Origin: Paracoccus sp. SMMA_5_TC
Lineage (GTDB): Bacteria > Pseudomonadota > Alphaproteobacteria > Rhodobacterales > Rhodobacteraceae
DNA length: 64,000 bases
Reading direction: 5' to 3'
NCBI RefSeq assembly: GCF_009696685.2
Contig: NZ_CP102355.1
Location: 248,001 to 312,000, forward strand
Part shown: positions 8,463-17,195 of the stretch, piece by piece
Position numbering within the stretch: position 1 is the first letter of the stretch
Layout of the letters: each line of letters opens with the position of its first letter
Made by a program: the position numbers and the translations under genes
The notes under the pieces: model-generated
The model's input: the letters and a program-made list of their open reading frames with translations, nothing else
Told to the model about the DNA's origin: nothing
Database searches by the model: none

Positions 8463-10280
8463 ATGTTCCAGACCTATGACAGCCACTCTGATCCCGGCCT
8501 GCATCCGCCGCGGCTGGCGGCGCTGCGCCAGACCCTGGCCGCGCGCGATCTGAACGGCATGCTGGTGCCGCGCGCCGACGCGCATCAGGGCGAATATGTC
8601 GCCGCGCACGACGCCCGTCTGGCCTGGCTGACGGGCTTTTCCGGCAGCGCCGGCTTTTGCATCGTCACCCCGGACCGCGCCGGCGTGTTCATCGATGGTC
8701 GCTACCGCGTCCAGGTCAAGGCCGAGGTCGATCCCGCCCATTTCACCCCCGTCCCCTGGCCCGAGACGCGGCCCGCCGACTGGCTGCGCGAGTCCCTGCC
8801 CGAGGGCGGGCGTATCGGCTATGATCCCTGGCTGCACACCCGGCGCGAAATCCGAGATCTGGAAATCGGTCTGACGGGCTCGGGCATTGCGCTGATCGCG
8901 ATGGAGACGAACCCCATCGATGCCATCTGGTCAGACCAGCCGGCGCCGCCGGTGGGTGTGGTCCGCCTGTGGCCCGATCAGATCGCCGGCCAGACCGCCG
9001 CGGAAAAGCGCGCCCGCATCGCGCAGGAACTGCGCAACTCGGGCCAACGGGCCGCCGTGCTGACCCTGCCTGATTCGATTTCGTGGCTGCTGAACATCCG
9101 CGGCGCCGATGTGCCGCGCAATCCCGTGGTGCAGGCCTTTGCCATCATCGAGGATAACGGCCATGTCGCGATCTTTGCCAACCCGGCCAAATTCCCGCCC
9201 GAGGTGCGCGCCGCCCTGGGCAACGAGGTCTCGGTGCTGCCGTCCGAGGCGCTGACGCCGGCGCTGACCAACCTGTCGGGGCCGGTGCGGGTCGATCCGG
9301 CCAGCGCCCCCGACCGGGTCTTTACCCTGATCGAAAGCATGAAAACCCCCATTGCCGAGGCCGCCGATCCGGTGATCCTGCCCAAGGCGACCAAGAACGC
9401 GGCCGAAATTGCCGGCATGCGCGACGCGCATCTGCGCGACGGCGCTGCGGTCTGCGAATTGCTGTGCTGGCTGGACGCCCGCGCCCACACGCTCGACAGC
9501 CAGCCGCTGACCGAAATCGACGTGGCGCGGCAACTGGAACAGTTCCGCCGCGACCGGGGCGCGCTGGACATCAGCTTTGACACGATTGCCGCGACCGGCC
9601 CGCATGCGGCGATCCCGCATTACCACGTCAGCACCGCCAGCAACCTGCGCATCCTGCCCGGCCAGGTTCTGCTGGTCGATTCCGGCGGCCAATACGACAC
9701 CGGCACCACCGACATCACCCGCACCCTGCCGATGGGTCCGGTCGATCCGGCAGTTCGTCGCCCCTATACGCGGGTGCTGCAAGGCATGATCGCGGTGACG
9801 CGGCTGCAATTTCCGCGCGGCATCGCCGGTTGCCACATCGATGCGCTGGCCCGCGCCCCCCTTTGGGCCGAGGGCATGGATTACGATCACGGCACCGGCC
9901 ATGGCGTGGGCGCGGGCCTGTCGGTGCACGAGGGACCGGTGCGAATCGCCCGCATATCCGACATTCCGCTGCAACCGGGAATGATCCTGTCGAACGAGCC
10001 GGGATATTACCGCGAGGGTGCCTTTGGCATCCGCATCGAAAACCTGATCGTGGTCGAACCGCGCGACAGCGCCGACGGCCGCGCGATGCTGGGGTTCGAG
10101 ACCCTGACCTTTGCGCCGATCGACCGGCGGCTGATCGAGCCGGGCTTGATGTCGGCCGAGGACATCGCCTGGCTCGACGCCTATCACGCGCAGGTTTTCG
10201 ACAAGCTGGCGCCGCTGGTCAGCGCGGCGACGCGCGACTGGCTGTTTCTGGCCACGCGCCCGCTGGCCAGCCTGTCCTAG
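8463..10280 (+). CDS. M24B aminopeptidase P (Xaa-Pro aminopeptidase), long form
   Basis: A 605-residue metallopeptidase of the long eukaryote-like aminopeptidase P type: two N-terminal creatinase-like domains, then the pita-bread catalytic domain. All five metal ligands are visible: Asp406 (LVDSGG), Asp417 (TTDITR), His480 (GTGHGVG), Glu512 (SNEPGYY) and Glu526 (RIENLIVV). It removes the N-terminal residue from peptides with proline in position two. I chose ATG 8463 because the family begins there (MFQTYDSHSD). Its stop codon lies in a CTAG shared with the convergent DUF475 gene. Confidence 0.93.
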   Translation: MFQTYDSHSDPGLHPPRLAALRQTLAARDLNGMLVPRADAHQGEYVAAHDARLAWLTGFSGSAGFCIVTPDRAGVFIDGRYRVQVKAEVDPAHFTPVPWPETRPADWLRESLPEGGRIGYDPWLHTRREIRDLEIGLTGSGIALIAMETNPIDAIWSDQPAPPVGVVRLWPDQIAGQTAAEKRARIAQELRNSGQRAAVLTLPDSISWLLNIRGADVPRNPVVQAFAIIEDNGHVAIFANPAKFPPEVRAALGNEVSVLPSEALTPALTNLSGPVRVDPASAPDRVFTLIESMKTPIAEAADPVILPKATKNAAEIAGMRDAHLRDGAAVCELLCWLDARAHTLDSQPLTEIDVARQLEQFRRDRGALDISFDTIAATGPHAAIPHYHVSTASNLRILPGQVLLVDSGGQYDTGTTDITRTLPMGPVDPAVRRPYTRVLQGMIAVTRLQFPRGIAGCHIDALARAPLWAEGMDYDHGTGHGVGAGLSVHEGPVRIARISDIPLQPGMILSNEPGYYREGAFGIRIENLIVVEPRDSADGRAMLGFETLTFAPIDRRLIEPGLMSAEDIAWLDAYHAQVFDKLAPLVSAATRDWLFLATRPLASLS

Positions 10281-11323
10281 CGGTCGCGCTGGCGCCGGCG
10301 CCAGGCAAGCGAGCTGAGAAAGGCGGTGCCGATGAAGCCCGCCCCCAGCAGCCCTGTCAGCACCTCGGGGATGGGGCGCAGGGTCTGGGCGAACATCAGC
10401 ACCGACAGCACGAAGATCGACCAGAAGGCGCCGTGTTCCAGATAGCGGAATTCGGCCAGGGTGCCGCGTTCGACCAGCATCACCGTCATCGAGCGCACAT
10501 ACATCGCCCCGATCCCCAGCCCGATGGCGATCAGGAACAGGTTCTGGGTCAGGGCAAAGGCACCGATCACCCCGTCGAAGCTGAAGGAGGCGTCCAGCAC
10601 CTCAAGATACAGGAACGCGCCCAGCCCGCCGCGGGCGATGCCCGCCTGGGCCTGGCTGGCGCCCCATTGGTCCAGCACATGGCCCAGCATGTCGACGCCC
10701 AGGTAGGTGATGACCCCCCAGATCGCCGCCACGATGAAGCCGTGTTCCTTTTCGGCCGGCAGCTGGCCCACAACGACCAGGATGCAGGCCAGCACAAAGC
10801 CCACCTCCATGCCACGAATCTCGCCCAGCTTGCGCAAGGCCGCCTCGACGCCCTTGATCCAGTCGACGTCCTTGGCCTCGTCAAAGAAATAGTTCAGCGC
10901 TACCAGCATCAGGAACGATCCGCCAAAGGCGGCGATGGGCAGATGCGCCTCGTGGATGATACGCGAATATTCCTGCGGCTGGGTAGCGGCCAGGCGCACC
11001 GCCTGCCACGGGCCCAGCCGGGCCGCGATCACCACCACCAGCAGCGGAAAGATCACCCGCATGCCGAACACCGCGATGATGATGCCCCAGGTCAGGAATC
11101 GCCGCTGCCATTTCGGCGTCATCTGCTTCAGCTTCTGGGCGTTGACGATCGCATTGTCGAAACTGAGCGAGATTTCCAGCACCGCCAGGATGGCCGCGAT
11201 CAGGAAAAAGGCCAGAACCCCCGCCTGGCTGTGATGATACTGCCAGCCCAATGCGCCGGCCAGGACCAGACCGATGCCGGTGACGATCAGGGGCCAGACC
11301 AGATAGCTCAGCGTCGATCTCAT
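10277..11323 (-). CDS. DUF475 (TerC-superfamily-like) integral membrane protein
   Basis: A 348-residue polytopic membrane protein. It carries the family's repeated acidic membrane motifs FDNAIVNA (55-62) and SFDGVIGAF (around 248-256). These place it with DUF475/TerC-like proteins, proposed to move metal ions and linked in some bacteria to tellurite resistance. At least eight hydrophobic segments are visible, and the C-terminus is arginine-rich (WRRRQRDR). ATG 11323 has AGGAATGG upstream; ATG 11332 is an alternative. It is convergent with the aminopeptidase gene, and the two stop codons share CTAG 10277-10280. There is no ter cluster here, so tellurite resistance should not be assumed. Confidence 0.82.
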   Translation of the reverse strand: MRSTLSYLVWPLIVTGIGLVLAGALGWQYHHSQAGVLAFFLIAAILAVLEISLSFDNAIVNAQKLKQMTPKWQRRFLTWGIIIAVFGMRVIFPLLVVVIAARLGPWQAVRLAATQPQEYSRIIHEAHLPIAAFGGSFLMLVALNYFFDEAKDVDWIKGVEAALRKLGEIRGMEVGFVLACILVVVGQLPAEKEHGFIVAAIWGVITYLGVDMLGHVLDQWGASQAQAGIARGGLGAFLYLEVLDASFSFDGVIGAFALTQNLFLIAIGLGIGAMYVRSMTVMLVERGTLAEFRYLEHGAFWSIFVLSVLMFAQTLRPIPEVLTGLLGAGFIGTAFLSSLAWRRRQRDR

Positions 11324-11411
11324 GCGGGCCATTCCTGCGGTTGCTGTCCCCGTGATAGGCTGCGGCGCCCGGGCATACAACCTGGCGCGCATCTGCAAGG
11401 GACGCGGGAAT

Positions 11412-12077
11412 TTGCGACGTTACGCCATCTATCACCTGCCCGGGGGCGATCTGGGGGCCTTTGGCAGCCGCTGGCTGGGCTGGGACGCGCGCCGGGGTTG
11501 CGCCGTCGCGCCCGCGCCCGACCTGCCCGGCCGGGCCGAGGCCGTTTCCACCCCGTGCCGCTACGGCTTTCACGCCACCTTGAAGGCGCCCTTTGCGCTG
11601 GCACCGGGGCGCAGCCCACAGGCGCTGGCGCGGGCGCTGCGCGACATCTGCGCGCATCTGCCCGCCGTGGACCTGGCGTTGACGCTCAGCTGCGACTGGG
11701 GATTTGTGGCGCTGCGCCCCACACAGACGCCGCCCGACCTGCGGCGGATCGAGGCGGCGCTGGTCACCGGGCTGGACGGGTTTCGCGCACCGCTTGACGA
11801 TCACGACCGCCAGCGGCGGCGCCCCCAGACCCTGCCCGCCCGCGCCCGCGCACATCTCGAACGCTGGGGCTATCCGTTCGTGCTGGACCTGTTCCAGTAT
11901 CACCTGACGCTCAGCGGGGCGCTGGAACCGGGGCCGGCAAGCGCGCTGGCTGCGGGGCTGGCACCGCATCTGGAGCCGCTGTTGGCCCGGCCGCTGGCGC
12001 TGGACCGCGTGGCCTTGATGGGCGAGGACGCGCAGGGCCGCTTTCACATGATCGAGGAAGTGCCGCTGACCGGCTAG
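11412..12077 (+). CDS. DUF1045 protein, 2H-phosphoesterase-like
   Basis: A 221-residue protein of the DUF1045 family, often labelled a putative phosphonate metabolism protein. It has the two H-x-T motifs of 2H phosphoesterases: FHATLKAPF (His54, Thr56) and YHLTLSG (His164, Thr166). That predicts cyclic-phosphodiester or RNA-ligase-like hydrolysis. The start is likely TTG 11412, directly before the conserved RRYAIYHLP and behind AAGGGA; starting at 11322 would add about 30 residues overlapping the divergent DUF475 start. No C-P lyase (phn) gene is nearby, so a phosphonate role is not supported by context. Its stop shares a CTAG with corA. Confidence 0.8.
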   Translation: MRRYAIYHLPGGDLGAFGSRWLGWDARRGCAVAPAPDLPGRAEAVSTPCRYGFHATLKAPFALAPGRSPQALARALRDICAHLPAVDLALTLSCDWGFVALRPTQTPPDLRRIEAALVTGLDGFRAPLDDHDRQRRRPQTLPARARAHLERWGYPFVLDLFQYHLTLSGALEPGPASALAAGLAPHLEPLLARPLALDRVALMGEDAQGRFHMIEEVPLTG

Positions 12078-13036
12078 AGCCAGCGCCGCCATTTCAGCAC
12101 CAGGAAGGTCACCACCGACGACCCCAGCATCAGCCCCAGCGCCATCGGAAAGCCCCAGGCCAGATGCAATTGCGGCATGATGTCGAAATTCATTCCATAG
12201 ATGCTGGCGATCAGCGTCGGCGGCAGGAACAAGGCCGCCACCACCGACAGGATGCGCACGCGGTCGTTCTGTTGCAGCCCGATCATGCCCATGGTGGCAT
12301 CCACGGTCATACCGATGCGCGAGCCCAGGAAATCGGCATGAACCTCCAGCGCCTGGATATCGCGCTGCACGGCCTTTTGCAGCGCGCGAATGCGGTCGCG
12401 ATCCCCCTGGCTGAGGGCGTTGGCAGCGTGATACACAAGGATGCGATCCATCGACAACAGGCCCAGGCGAACCCGGCTCATCAGTTCCGCCTGCTGGCCG
12501 ATGGTGACCAGAGCAATGCGCAGAAAGCCACCGTCACGGCTGGCGTCGCGGGTCAGAACCTCGGCGGCGGTGCGGTCGATGACACGCGTCACCCCTTCGG
12601 AGATATCGGCAAGTCGGCCGACGATTTCCTCGACCAGGCCCAGAAAGACCCGCTCGGCACTAGCGCAGCCGCTGCTGGAACGATCGGCGCGGGTGGGAAA
12701 GGTCTCGAAGGGGCGTGGCGCATGATGCCGCACGGTAACCAGGCGCTGCCCATCCAGGATGAAGGCCACCGGCATGGCGACATGGGTGCCGTCGGGCAAC
12801 TGCCCGGGCAGGACGGCGGTCATGTGCAGCCGCCCGGCCTCGGTATAAAGCCGGTTGGAAATCTCGATCTCTTCCATGTCGGCCAGGCTGGGCACCTCGA
12901 TACCCAGGTCGGCCAGCCGCGCGACCTGCGTCTCAAGCGGTCGATACAGGTCGATCCAGATGGCCTGGGCCAGATCCTCGGCATCGTCCTGGCGCCGCAG
13001 ATGGCCGTCACGGGTCACATAGCTGTAAAGCATCAT
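12074..13036 (-). CDS. CorA-family divalent cation transporter
   Basis: A 320-residue CorA/ZntB-type transporter: a large cytoplasmic alpha/beta N-terminal domain, then two C-terminal membrane helices. The signature YGMNF (Gly281-Met282-Asn283) ends the first helix, and WLRR-like basic residues close the protein. The periplasmic loop reads MPQL where many CorA proteins have MPEL. Mg2+ (or Co2+/Ni2+) is the most likely substrate. The start overlaps the stop of the glycerate kinase gene by four bases, placing it last in the ybjN-proC-csaA-reductase-kinase-corA run. A second ATG immediately follows the first. The stop shares CTAG 12074-12077 with the convergent DUF1045 gene. Confidence 0.88.
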   Translation of the reverse strand: MMLYSYVTRDGHLRRQDDAEDLAQAIWIDLYRPLETQVARLADLGIEVPSLADMEEIEISNRLYTEAGRLHMTAVLPGQLPDGTHVAMPVAFILDGQRLVTVRHHAPRPFETFPTRADRSSSGCASAERVFLGLVEEIVGRLADISEGVTRVIDRTAAEVLTRDASRDGGFLRIALVTIGQQAELMSRVRLGLLSMDRILVYHAANALSQGDRDRIRALQKAVQRDIQALEVHADFLGSRIGMTVDATMGMIGLQQNDRVRILSVVAALFLPPTLIASIYGMNFDIMPQLHLAWGFPMALGLMLGSSVVTFLVLKWRRWL

Positions 13037-14343
13037 CGGTCCGTCGTTTCATCCGGGTCGGGCGTGGCCGGGGGTTCTGCCCGCACCAGCACAGCCAGAT
13101 CGGCGACATTGGTGCCGGTCGCCCCCGTGATGACCAGCGCCCCCGCCGCGTCCAGGGCAGGCGTCGAATCGTTGCGTGCAAGGGATTGATGCGGATCGAT
13201 CCCGGCCGCGCGCATCCGCGTCAGCGTCAGCGGGCCGACCAGCCCCCCGGCCGCCTGCCCCGGACCGTCGCGCCCGTCGCTGCCCACGGTGGCAAAGGCC
13301 CAGCCTCCGGCCAGCGGCGCGGCCTCGGCCAGCACCGCCAAGCGCAACGCCAGTTCCTGATTGCGGCCGCCCAGGCCGTCGCCTTGCAGGCGCACCGTGG
13401 TTTCGCCGCCAAAGGCCAATGCCCGCCCGGGCGCCAGGCCCGCGGCCAGATTCCAGATCGCCTGCGCGCAATCCTGCACGTCGCCCGTCAGCGGGATCGG
13501 CGCCGGATCGGCCCCCGCCGCCACCATCGCCGCCACCGAAATCGCGTTCGAGCCGACCAGGATATTGCGCGCGGCCGGCAGGGCGCGGCGGTCCTCGGGG
13601 CGCAGCAGCGCCGCGCGTGCGGTCTCGGGCATTCGGTCCCAGATGCCCAGCGCCCGGGCCATGTCCACCGCCTGCGCGCGGCTGCCCACCGGCGCCACTG
13701 TCGGACCCGAGGCGATCACCCGCAGGTCGTCACCAAGCACATCCGACAGGATCAGCGCGGTGACGGGCGCCGCCGACAGGCGCAGCCAACCGCCGCCCTT
13801 CAGCCGCGACAGGCCCTGACGGATCAGATTGACCTGAGCAATGTCGGCGCCCGAGGCCAGCAGCAGCGCATTCACCGCCTGCTTGTCGGCCAGGCTCATG
13901 CCCGGCGCCGGTGCCGGCAGCATTGCCGACCCCCCGCCCGAGATCAGCGCCAGCACCCGGTCGGCGGGACGGGCCGCGCGCAACAGCCGCTCGACCTCGT
14001 CGGCGGCGCGGGCGCCATCCGCATCAGGCTGAGGATGGCCGGCGCGCAGCACCCGCGCCCCCGGCAGCGGCGCGTCATTGCCGGCATTGGTGACGACCAA
14101 GGCCTGTGGCGCCGCGCCCGTCCCGGTCAGCGCCGCCAGCGCCGCCCCGGCCATCGCCCGCGCAGCCTTGCCCAATGCGATCACCAGCCACGAACCGCCC
14201 GGCCCCGGCGGATCGTCCAGCACCACCTGCATGTGGCGGGTGACCGCGGCCGCGGGATCGGCGGCGGCGATGCCGGCCCGGATCAGCGCCAGCGCCCGCC
14301 GGGCCGGATCAGGTTCGGTCGCGTCGGTCGGGCTGGTCGACAT
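13033..14343 (-). CDS. Glycerate 2-kinase (MOFRL family, TtuD/GckA-like)
   Basis: A 436-residue member of the family named both glycerate kinase (type 2) and hydroxypyruvate reductase TtuD. The N-terminal DUF4147 domain has LVIALGKAARAM and LALISGGGSAMLPAP, and the C-terminal MOFRL domain has GRNQELALRLAV and ATVGSDGRDGPGQAAGG. It probably phosphorylates D-glycerate to 2-phosphoglycerate. Its neighbour, whose stop overlaps this ATG by one base (TGATG), is a hydroxypyruvate/glyoxylate reductase that would make glycerate. Together they form a short route from hydroxypyruvate or tartronate-type intermediates into glycolysis. Confidence 0.9.
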   Translation of the reverse strand: MSTSPTDATEPDPARRALALIRAGIAAADPAAAVTRHMQVVLDDPPGPGGSWLVIALGKAARAMAGAALAALTGTGAAPQALVVTNAGNDAPLPGARVLRAGHPQPDADGARAADEVERLLRAARPADRVLALISGGGSAMLPAPAPGMSLADKQAVNALLLASGADIAQVNLIRQGLSRLKGGGWLRLSAAPVTALILSDVLGDDLRVIASGPTVAPVGSRAQAVDMARALGIWDRMPETARAALLRPEDRRALPAARNILVGSNAISVAAMVAAGADPAPIPLTGDVQDCAQAIWNLAAGLAPGRALAFGGETTVRLQGDGLGGRNQELALRLAVLAEAAPLAGGWAFATVGSDGRDGPGQAAGGLVGPLTLTRMRAAGIDPHQSLARNDSTPALDAAGALVITGATGTNVADLAVLVRAEPPATPDPDETTDR

Positions 14344-15293
14344 CAGTTGACGCGGTCGGGCAGCGCCCGACCTTCGGCAAAGGCGATCAGGTTGTTCAGC
14401 GCCCGCATGGCCATGGCGGTGCGCACCTCTTCGGCGGCAGTGCCCAGATGCGGCAGCAGGGTGACGTTTTCCATCGCCACCAGCTCGGGCGCGACGCGCG
14501 GCTCGAATTCATAGACATCCAGACCGGCGCCGGCGATGCGGCCTTGTTGCAGCGCGCGGACCAGCGCCGCTTCTTCGACCACGTCCCCGCGGGCAATGTT
14601 GATCAGGAAGGAGCGCGGCCCCAGCCGGTCAAGCTGCGCGTCGCCGATCATGTGCCGGGTGCCCGCCCCGCCCGGCACGGCGATCACCGCGAAATCCGCC
14701 TGCGCCAGCAGTTCATCCAGCCCCGAAACCTGACGGGCAGGAAAATCCAGCGCGGACACCAGCGAGCGGTTGTGAAAGATCACCGTCATGTCAAAGCCGA
14801 AATGGCAGCGCCGGGCGATGGCCTTGCCGATCCGGCCCATGCCGATGATGCCGACGGTCTTGCCGCTGACATGCCGGCCCAGCAATTGCGTCGGCGTCCA
14901 GCCGGTCCATGCACCGCGACGCAACAGCCGCTCGCCCTCGCCGGCGCGGCGCGCGGTCATCAGCATCAGCGTCAACGCGATGTCTGCGGTCGCCTCGGTC
15001 ACCGCATCGGGGGTATTGGTCACCGCCACCCCGGCCGCGGCGGCCGCGGCGGTGTCGATATGATTGTAGCCGGCGCCGAAATTCGCCAGCAGGCGGCAGC
15101 GCGGCGTGCCGGAAAACGCCTCGGCGGTGAAGCGGTCGCCCAGGGTCGGCATGATCGCGTCATATTCGGACAGGGCGCGCGCGGCCTCGTCCACGCTCAG
15201 CCCCTCGTTGCGGTCCAGCACGACGGCGTCGAAACGGGCGCGCAGCGCCTCTTCTGCGGCATCGGTCATACGCCGCGTCACCAGCAGTTTCAT
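14343..15293 (-). CDS. D-2-hydroxyacid dehydrogenase (glyoxylate/hydroxypyruvate reductase)
   Basis: A 316-residue NAD(P)-dependent D-isomer-specific 2-hydroxyacid dehydrogenase. The Rossmann motif GMGRIG is at 151-156. The catalytic triad is Arg235 (NIARGD), Glu264 (YEFEP) and His282 (LLPHLG). An Asn/Arg after the second strand (IFHNRS) suggests NADP(H) preference, as in GRHPR-type enzymes. ATG 15293 overlaps the csaA stop as TGATG. It is next to glycerate kinase, so reduction of hydroxypyruvate or glyoxylate is the likely reaction. Confidence 0.88.
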   Translation of the reverse strand: MKLLVTRRMTDAAEEALRARFDAVVLDRNEGLSVDEAARALSEYDAIMPTLGDRFTAEAFSGTPRCRLLANFGAGYNHIDTAAAAAAGVAVTNTPDAVTEATADIALTLMLMTARRAGEGERLLRRGAWTGWTPTQLLGRHVSGKTVGIIGMGRIGKAIARRCHFGFDMTVIFHNRSLVSALDFPARQVSGLDELLAQADFAVIAVPGGAGTRHMIGDAQLDRLGPRSFLINIARGDVVEEAALVRALQQGRIAGAGLDVYEFEPRVAPELVAMENVTLLPHLGTAAEEVRTAMAMRALNNLIAFAEGRALPDRVN

Positions 15294-15622
15294 CAATAAA
15301 GCCTCCCGCCTTCGGGGACCGGTCGGTCCGGTCCGATCAGCACCACCTGTCCATCGGCGTCGGGCAGACCCAGCACCAGAACCTCCGAGCGGAACTTGCC
15401 GATCTGGCGCGGGGGAAAGTTCACCACCGCCAGCACCTGCCGGCCGACCAGCGATTCGGGCGCATAATGCGCGGTGATCTGGGCCGAGCTTTGCCGCTGG
15501 CCCAGGTCGCCGAAGTCGAGCCACAGCTTGATCGCAGGCTTGCGCGCCTCGGGGAAGGGTTCGGCGCGCAGGATACGGCCCACGCGGATATCGACCCTCT
15601 CGAAATCCTCAAGCTCGATCAT
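15293..15622 (-). CDS. csaA: CsaA-like tRNA-binding protein
   Basis: A 109-residue protein made only of the EMAP II-like OB-fold tRNA-binding domain. It begins [17 protein letters not shown] and ends [17 protein letters not shown]. The length and ends match CsaA, a homodimeric protein with export-related chaperone and tRNA-binding activity in Bacillus. The role in alphaproteobacteria is poorly known. The start overlaps the proC stop by four bases and the stop overlaps the next start by one base, so it is translated as part of the run. Confidence 0.88.
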   Translation of the reverse strand: MIELEDFERVDIRVGRILRAEPFPEARKPAIKLWLDFGDLGQRQSSAQITAHYAPESLVGRQVLAVVNFPPRQIGKFRSEVLVLGLPDADGQVVLIGPDRPVPEGGRLY

Positions 15623-16422
15623 CGGCCCAGTTCGCGCCCCCGCGCCGCCGCGGCGGCAATGGTGCGCCGCATCAGCGGGGCCAGACCGGTTTCGGCATCC
15701 ATCAGTTGCGCCAGACCCGCCGCGGTGGTGCCGCCGGGCGAGGTCACGTTTTCGCGCAGGATCGCCGGATCCTCGTCCTCGGCCACCGCCAGGGCGCCGG
15801 CGCCGGCCACCGTCACCCGCGCCAGTTCCAGCGCCAGGGCGGGATCCAGCCCCTCGGCCACGCCAGCCGCGGCCATCGCCTCGATCAGGTGAAAGACATA
15901 GGCCGGCCCCGAACCCGACAGCGCCGTCACCGCGTCCATCTGATCCTCGCTGTCCAGCTGCACCACGCGCCCCACGGCCGACAGCAGGCCCCGCGCCAAG
16001 GCCAGCTCGGGCGCGCCTGCCCGGGAGTTGCCGATGATGGCGGTAATGCCCTGGCCGATCGCAGCCGGCGTATTGGGCATGCTGCGCACCACCGGCGCCT
16101 GCGGAAACGCTCGCTCATAGGCGGCAATCGTCACCCCGGCGGCAACCGACAGCACCAGCGTACGGGCACCGACCTGCAGGCGGGGCAGCACCTCGGCCAT
16201 CATCTGCGGCTTGACCGCGATCACCAGCACCGCCGGATCGGGCGGCAGATCGCCATTGACCGACACGCCAAGCGTTGCCAGATCGGGGCGCGGGCGGGGA
16301 TCGACCACATGCACCGCAGCCGGCTGCAACCCGACCCGCAGCCAACCGTCCAGAAGCGCCCCGCCCATGCGGCCGCAGCCGACCAGCACCAGGCCGCGCG
16401 CGTTCACATCCGAAAAATCCAT
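15619..16422 (-). CDS. proC: Pyrroline-5-carboxylate reductase
   Basis: A 267-residue P5C reductase, the last step of proline synthesis (P5C to L-proline with NAD(P)H). The N-terminal Rossmann motif [12 protein letters not shown] is at about 13-24. The C-terminal dimerisation domain includes [20 protein letters not shown] and [14 protein letters not shown], both hallmarks of ProC. It lies 36 bases after ybjN and overlaps csaA by four bases. This ybjN-proC-csaA order is, from memory, common in Rhodobacterales. Confidence 0.95.
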   Translation of the reverse strand: MDFSDVNARGLVLVGCGRMGGALLDGWLRVGLQPAAVHVVDPRPRPDLATLGVSVNGDLPPDPAVLVIAVKPQMMAEVLPRLQVGARTLVLSVAAGVTIAAYERAFPQAPVVRSMPNTPAAIGQGITAIIGNSRAGAPELALARGLLSAVGRVVQLDSEDQMDAVTALSGSGPAYVFHLIEAMAAAGVAEGLDPALALELARVTVAGAGALAVAEDEDPAILRENVTSPGGTTAAGLAQLMDAETGLAPLMRRTIAAAAARGRELGR

Positions 16423-16458
16423 GCCTGCCCCCTTGCCTGCCGCCCGTCGGACGGACGT

Positions 16459-16962
16459 TCAGGCGCGACCGTAGGCCGCAGACATGGCGATGTCGAGAGC
16501 GGCCTCGGGCGTGGCATCGCCCCAACAGGCCAGCTGGAAACAGGGATAGAACCGCTCGGCATTCTCGATCGCGGTGCGGATCATCTGATCGATCTGTTCG
16601 GGGCTGGCCATCGCGTCCCCGGACAGCACCAGACCATAGCGCCAGACCATCAGCTTCTGCGCCGCCCAGAAGGTAAAGCCCCCATCCCAGACCTGATCAT
16701 TGGCCAGGTTCAACACCTCGTAAAGCGCGGGCAGGCGTTCGGCGGGCGGGTCCATGTCGAAGGTGCAGATCAGGCGCAGCACCTCTTCGCGGCCCGACCA
16801 GGACAGGGTCAGCGAATAGCTGCGCCACTGCCCTTCAACCGCCATGGCGATCTGATCCTCGGCCAGGCGGTCGAAATCCCAGGCGCGGTGATTGGCCACG
16901 GTTTCGACAATGTCTATGGGATGGATATCCTCGCTGTGGATGAAATCGCCGGTCTGTGCCAT
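16459..16962 (-). CDS. YbjN domain-containing protein
   Basis: A 167-residue cytoplasmic protein of the YbjN family, which has a fold related to type III secretion chaperones. It begins MAQTGDFIHSEDIHPIDIVE and contains the family's aromatic core (MAVEGQWRSYSLTLSW, VWDGGFTFWAAQKLMVWRYGL). There is no catalytic motif. The E. coli relative affects motility and stress phenotypes, but the molecular function is unknown. It heads the proC run; its promoter should lie in the 233-base gap shared with divergent cobC. Confidence 0.82.
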   Translation of the reverse strand: MAQTGDFIHSEDIHPIDIVETVANHRAWDFDRLAEDQIAMAVEGQWRSYSLTLSWSGREEVLRLICTFDMDPPAERLPALYEVLNLANDQVWDGGFTFWAAQKLMVWRYGLVLSGDAMASPEQIDQMIRTAIENAERFYPCFQLACWGDATPEAALDIAMSAAYGRA

Positions 16963-17195
16963 GTCCTGTCCCCCTGTTTGTCCAAGAGCGGATGCGGGTT
17001 ATCCCCAACCCCTTGTGGCCTTAGACTACACCCGGCGTCTGAACGGGGTGTGCCTACCAGATATCGTGGAACCGATCCATAAGCCTGTAAAGTGAAATAA
17101 TGGTTACCCCCAGCAAAATTGCTGCGACTGCATCCGCTTGACCCGCAGCCCGTCGCGAGGTTCAAGATCCAGGCAGGCACGGCAGGGGGTGGCGG
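16963..17195. other. Divergent intergenic region between ybjN and cobC
   Basis: The largest gene-free stretch in the window (233 bases) and locally more AT-rich than its surroundings. It holds a 14-base dyad CAGCAA-AA-TTGCTG (17111-17124) and a 9-base inverted repeat AGCGGATGC (16987-16995) / GCATCCGCT (17130-17138) about 134 bases apart. It also has a short stem ACACCC/GGGTGT (17028-17051). I looked for a cobalamin riboswitch before cobC and found no B12-box-like sequence. It presumably carries two promoters, but I cannot place them firmly. Confidence 0.4.

Noticed and set aside
16963..17195. Cobalamin riboswitch upstream of cobC
   Set aside because: Considered because of the gene, but no B12-box-like sequence was found on either strand.
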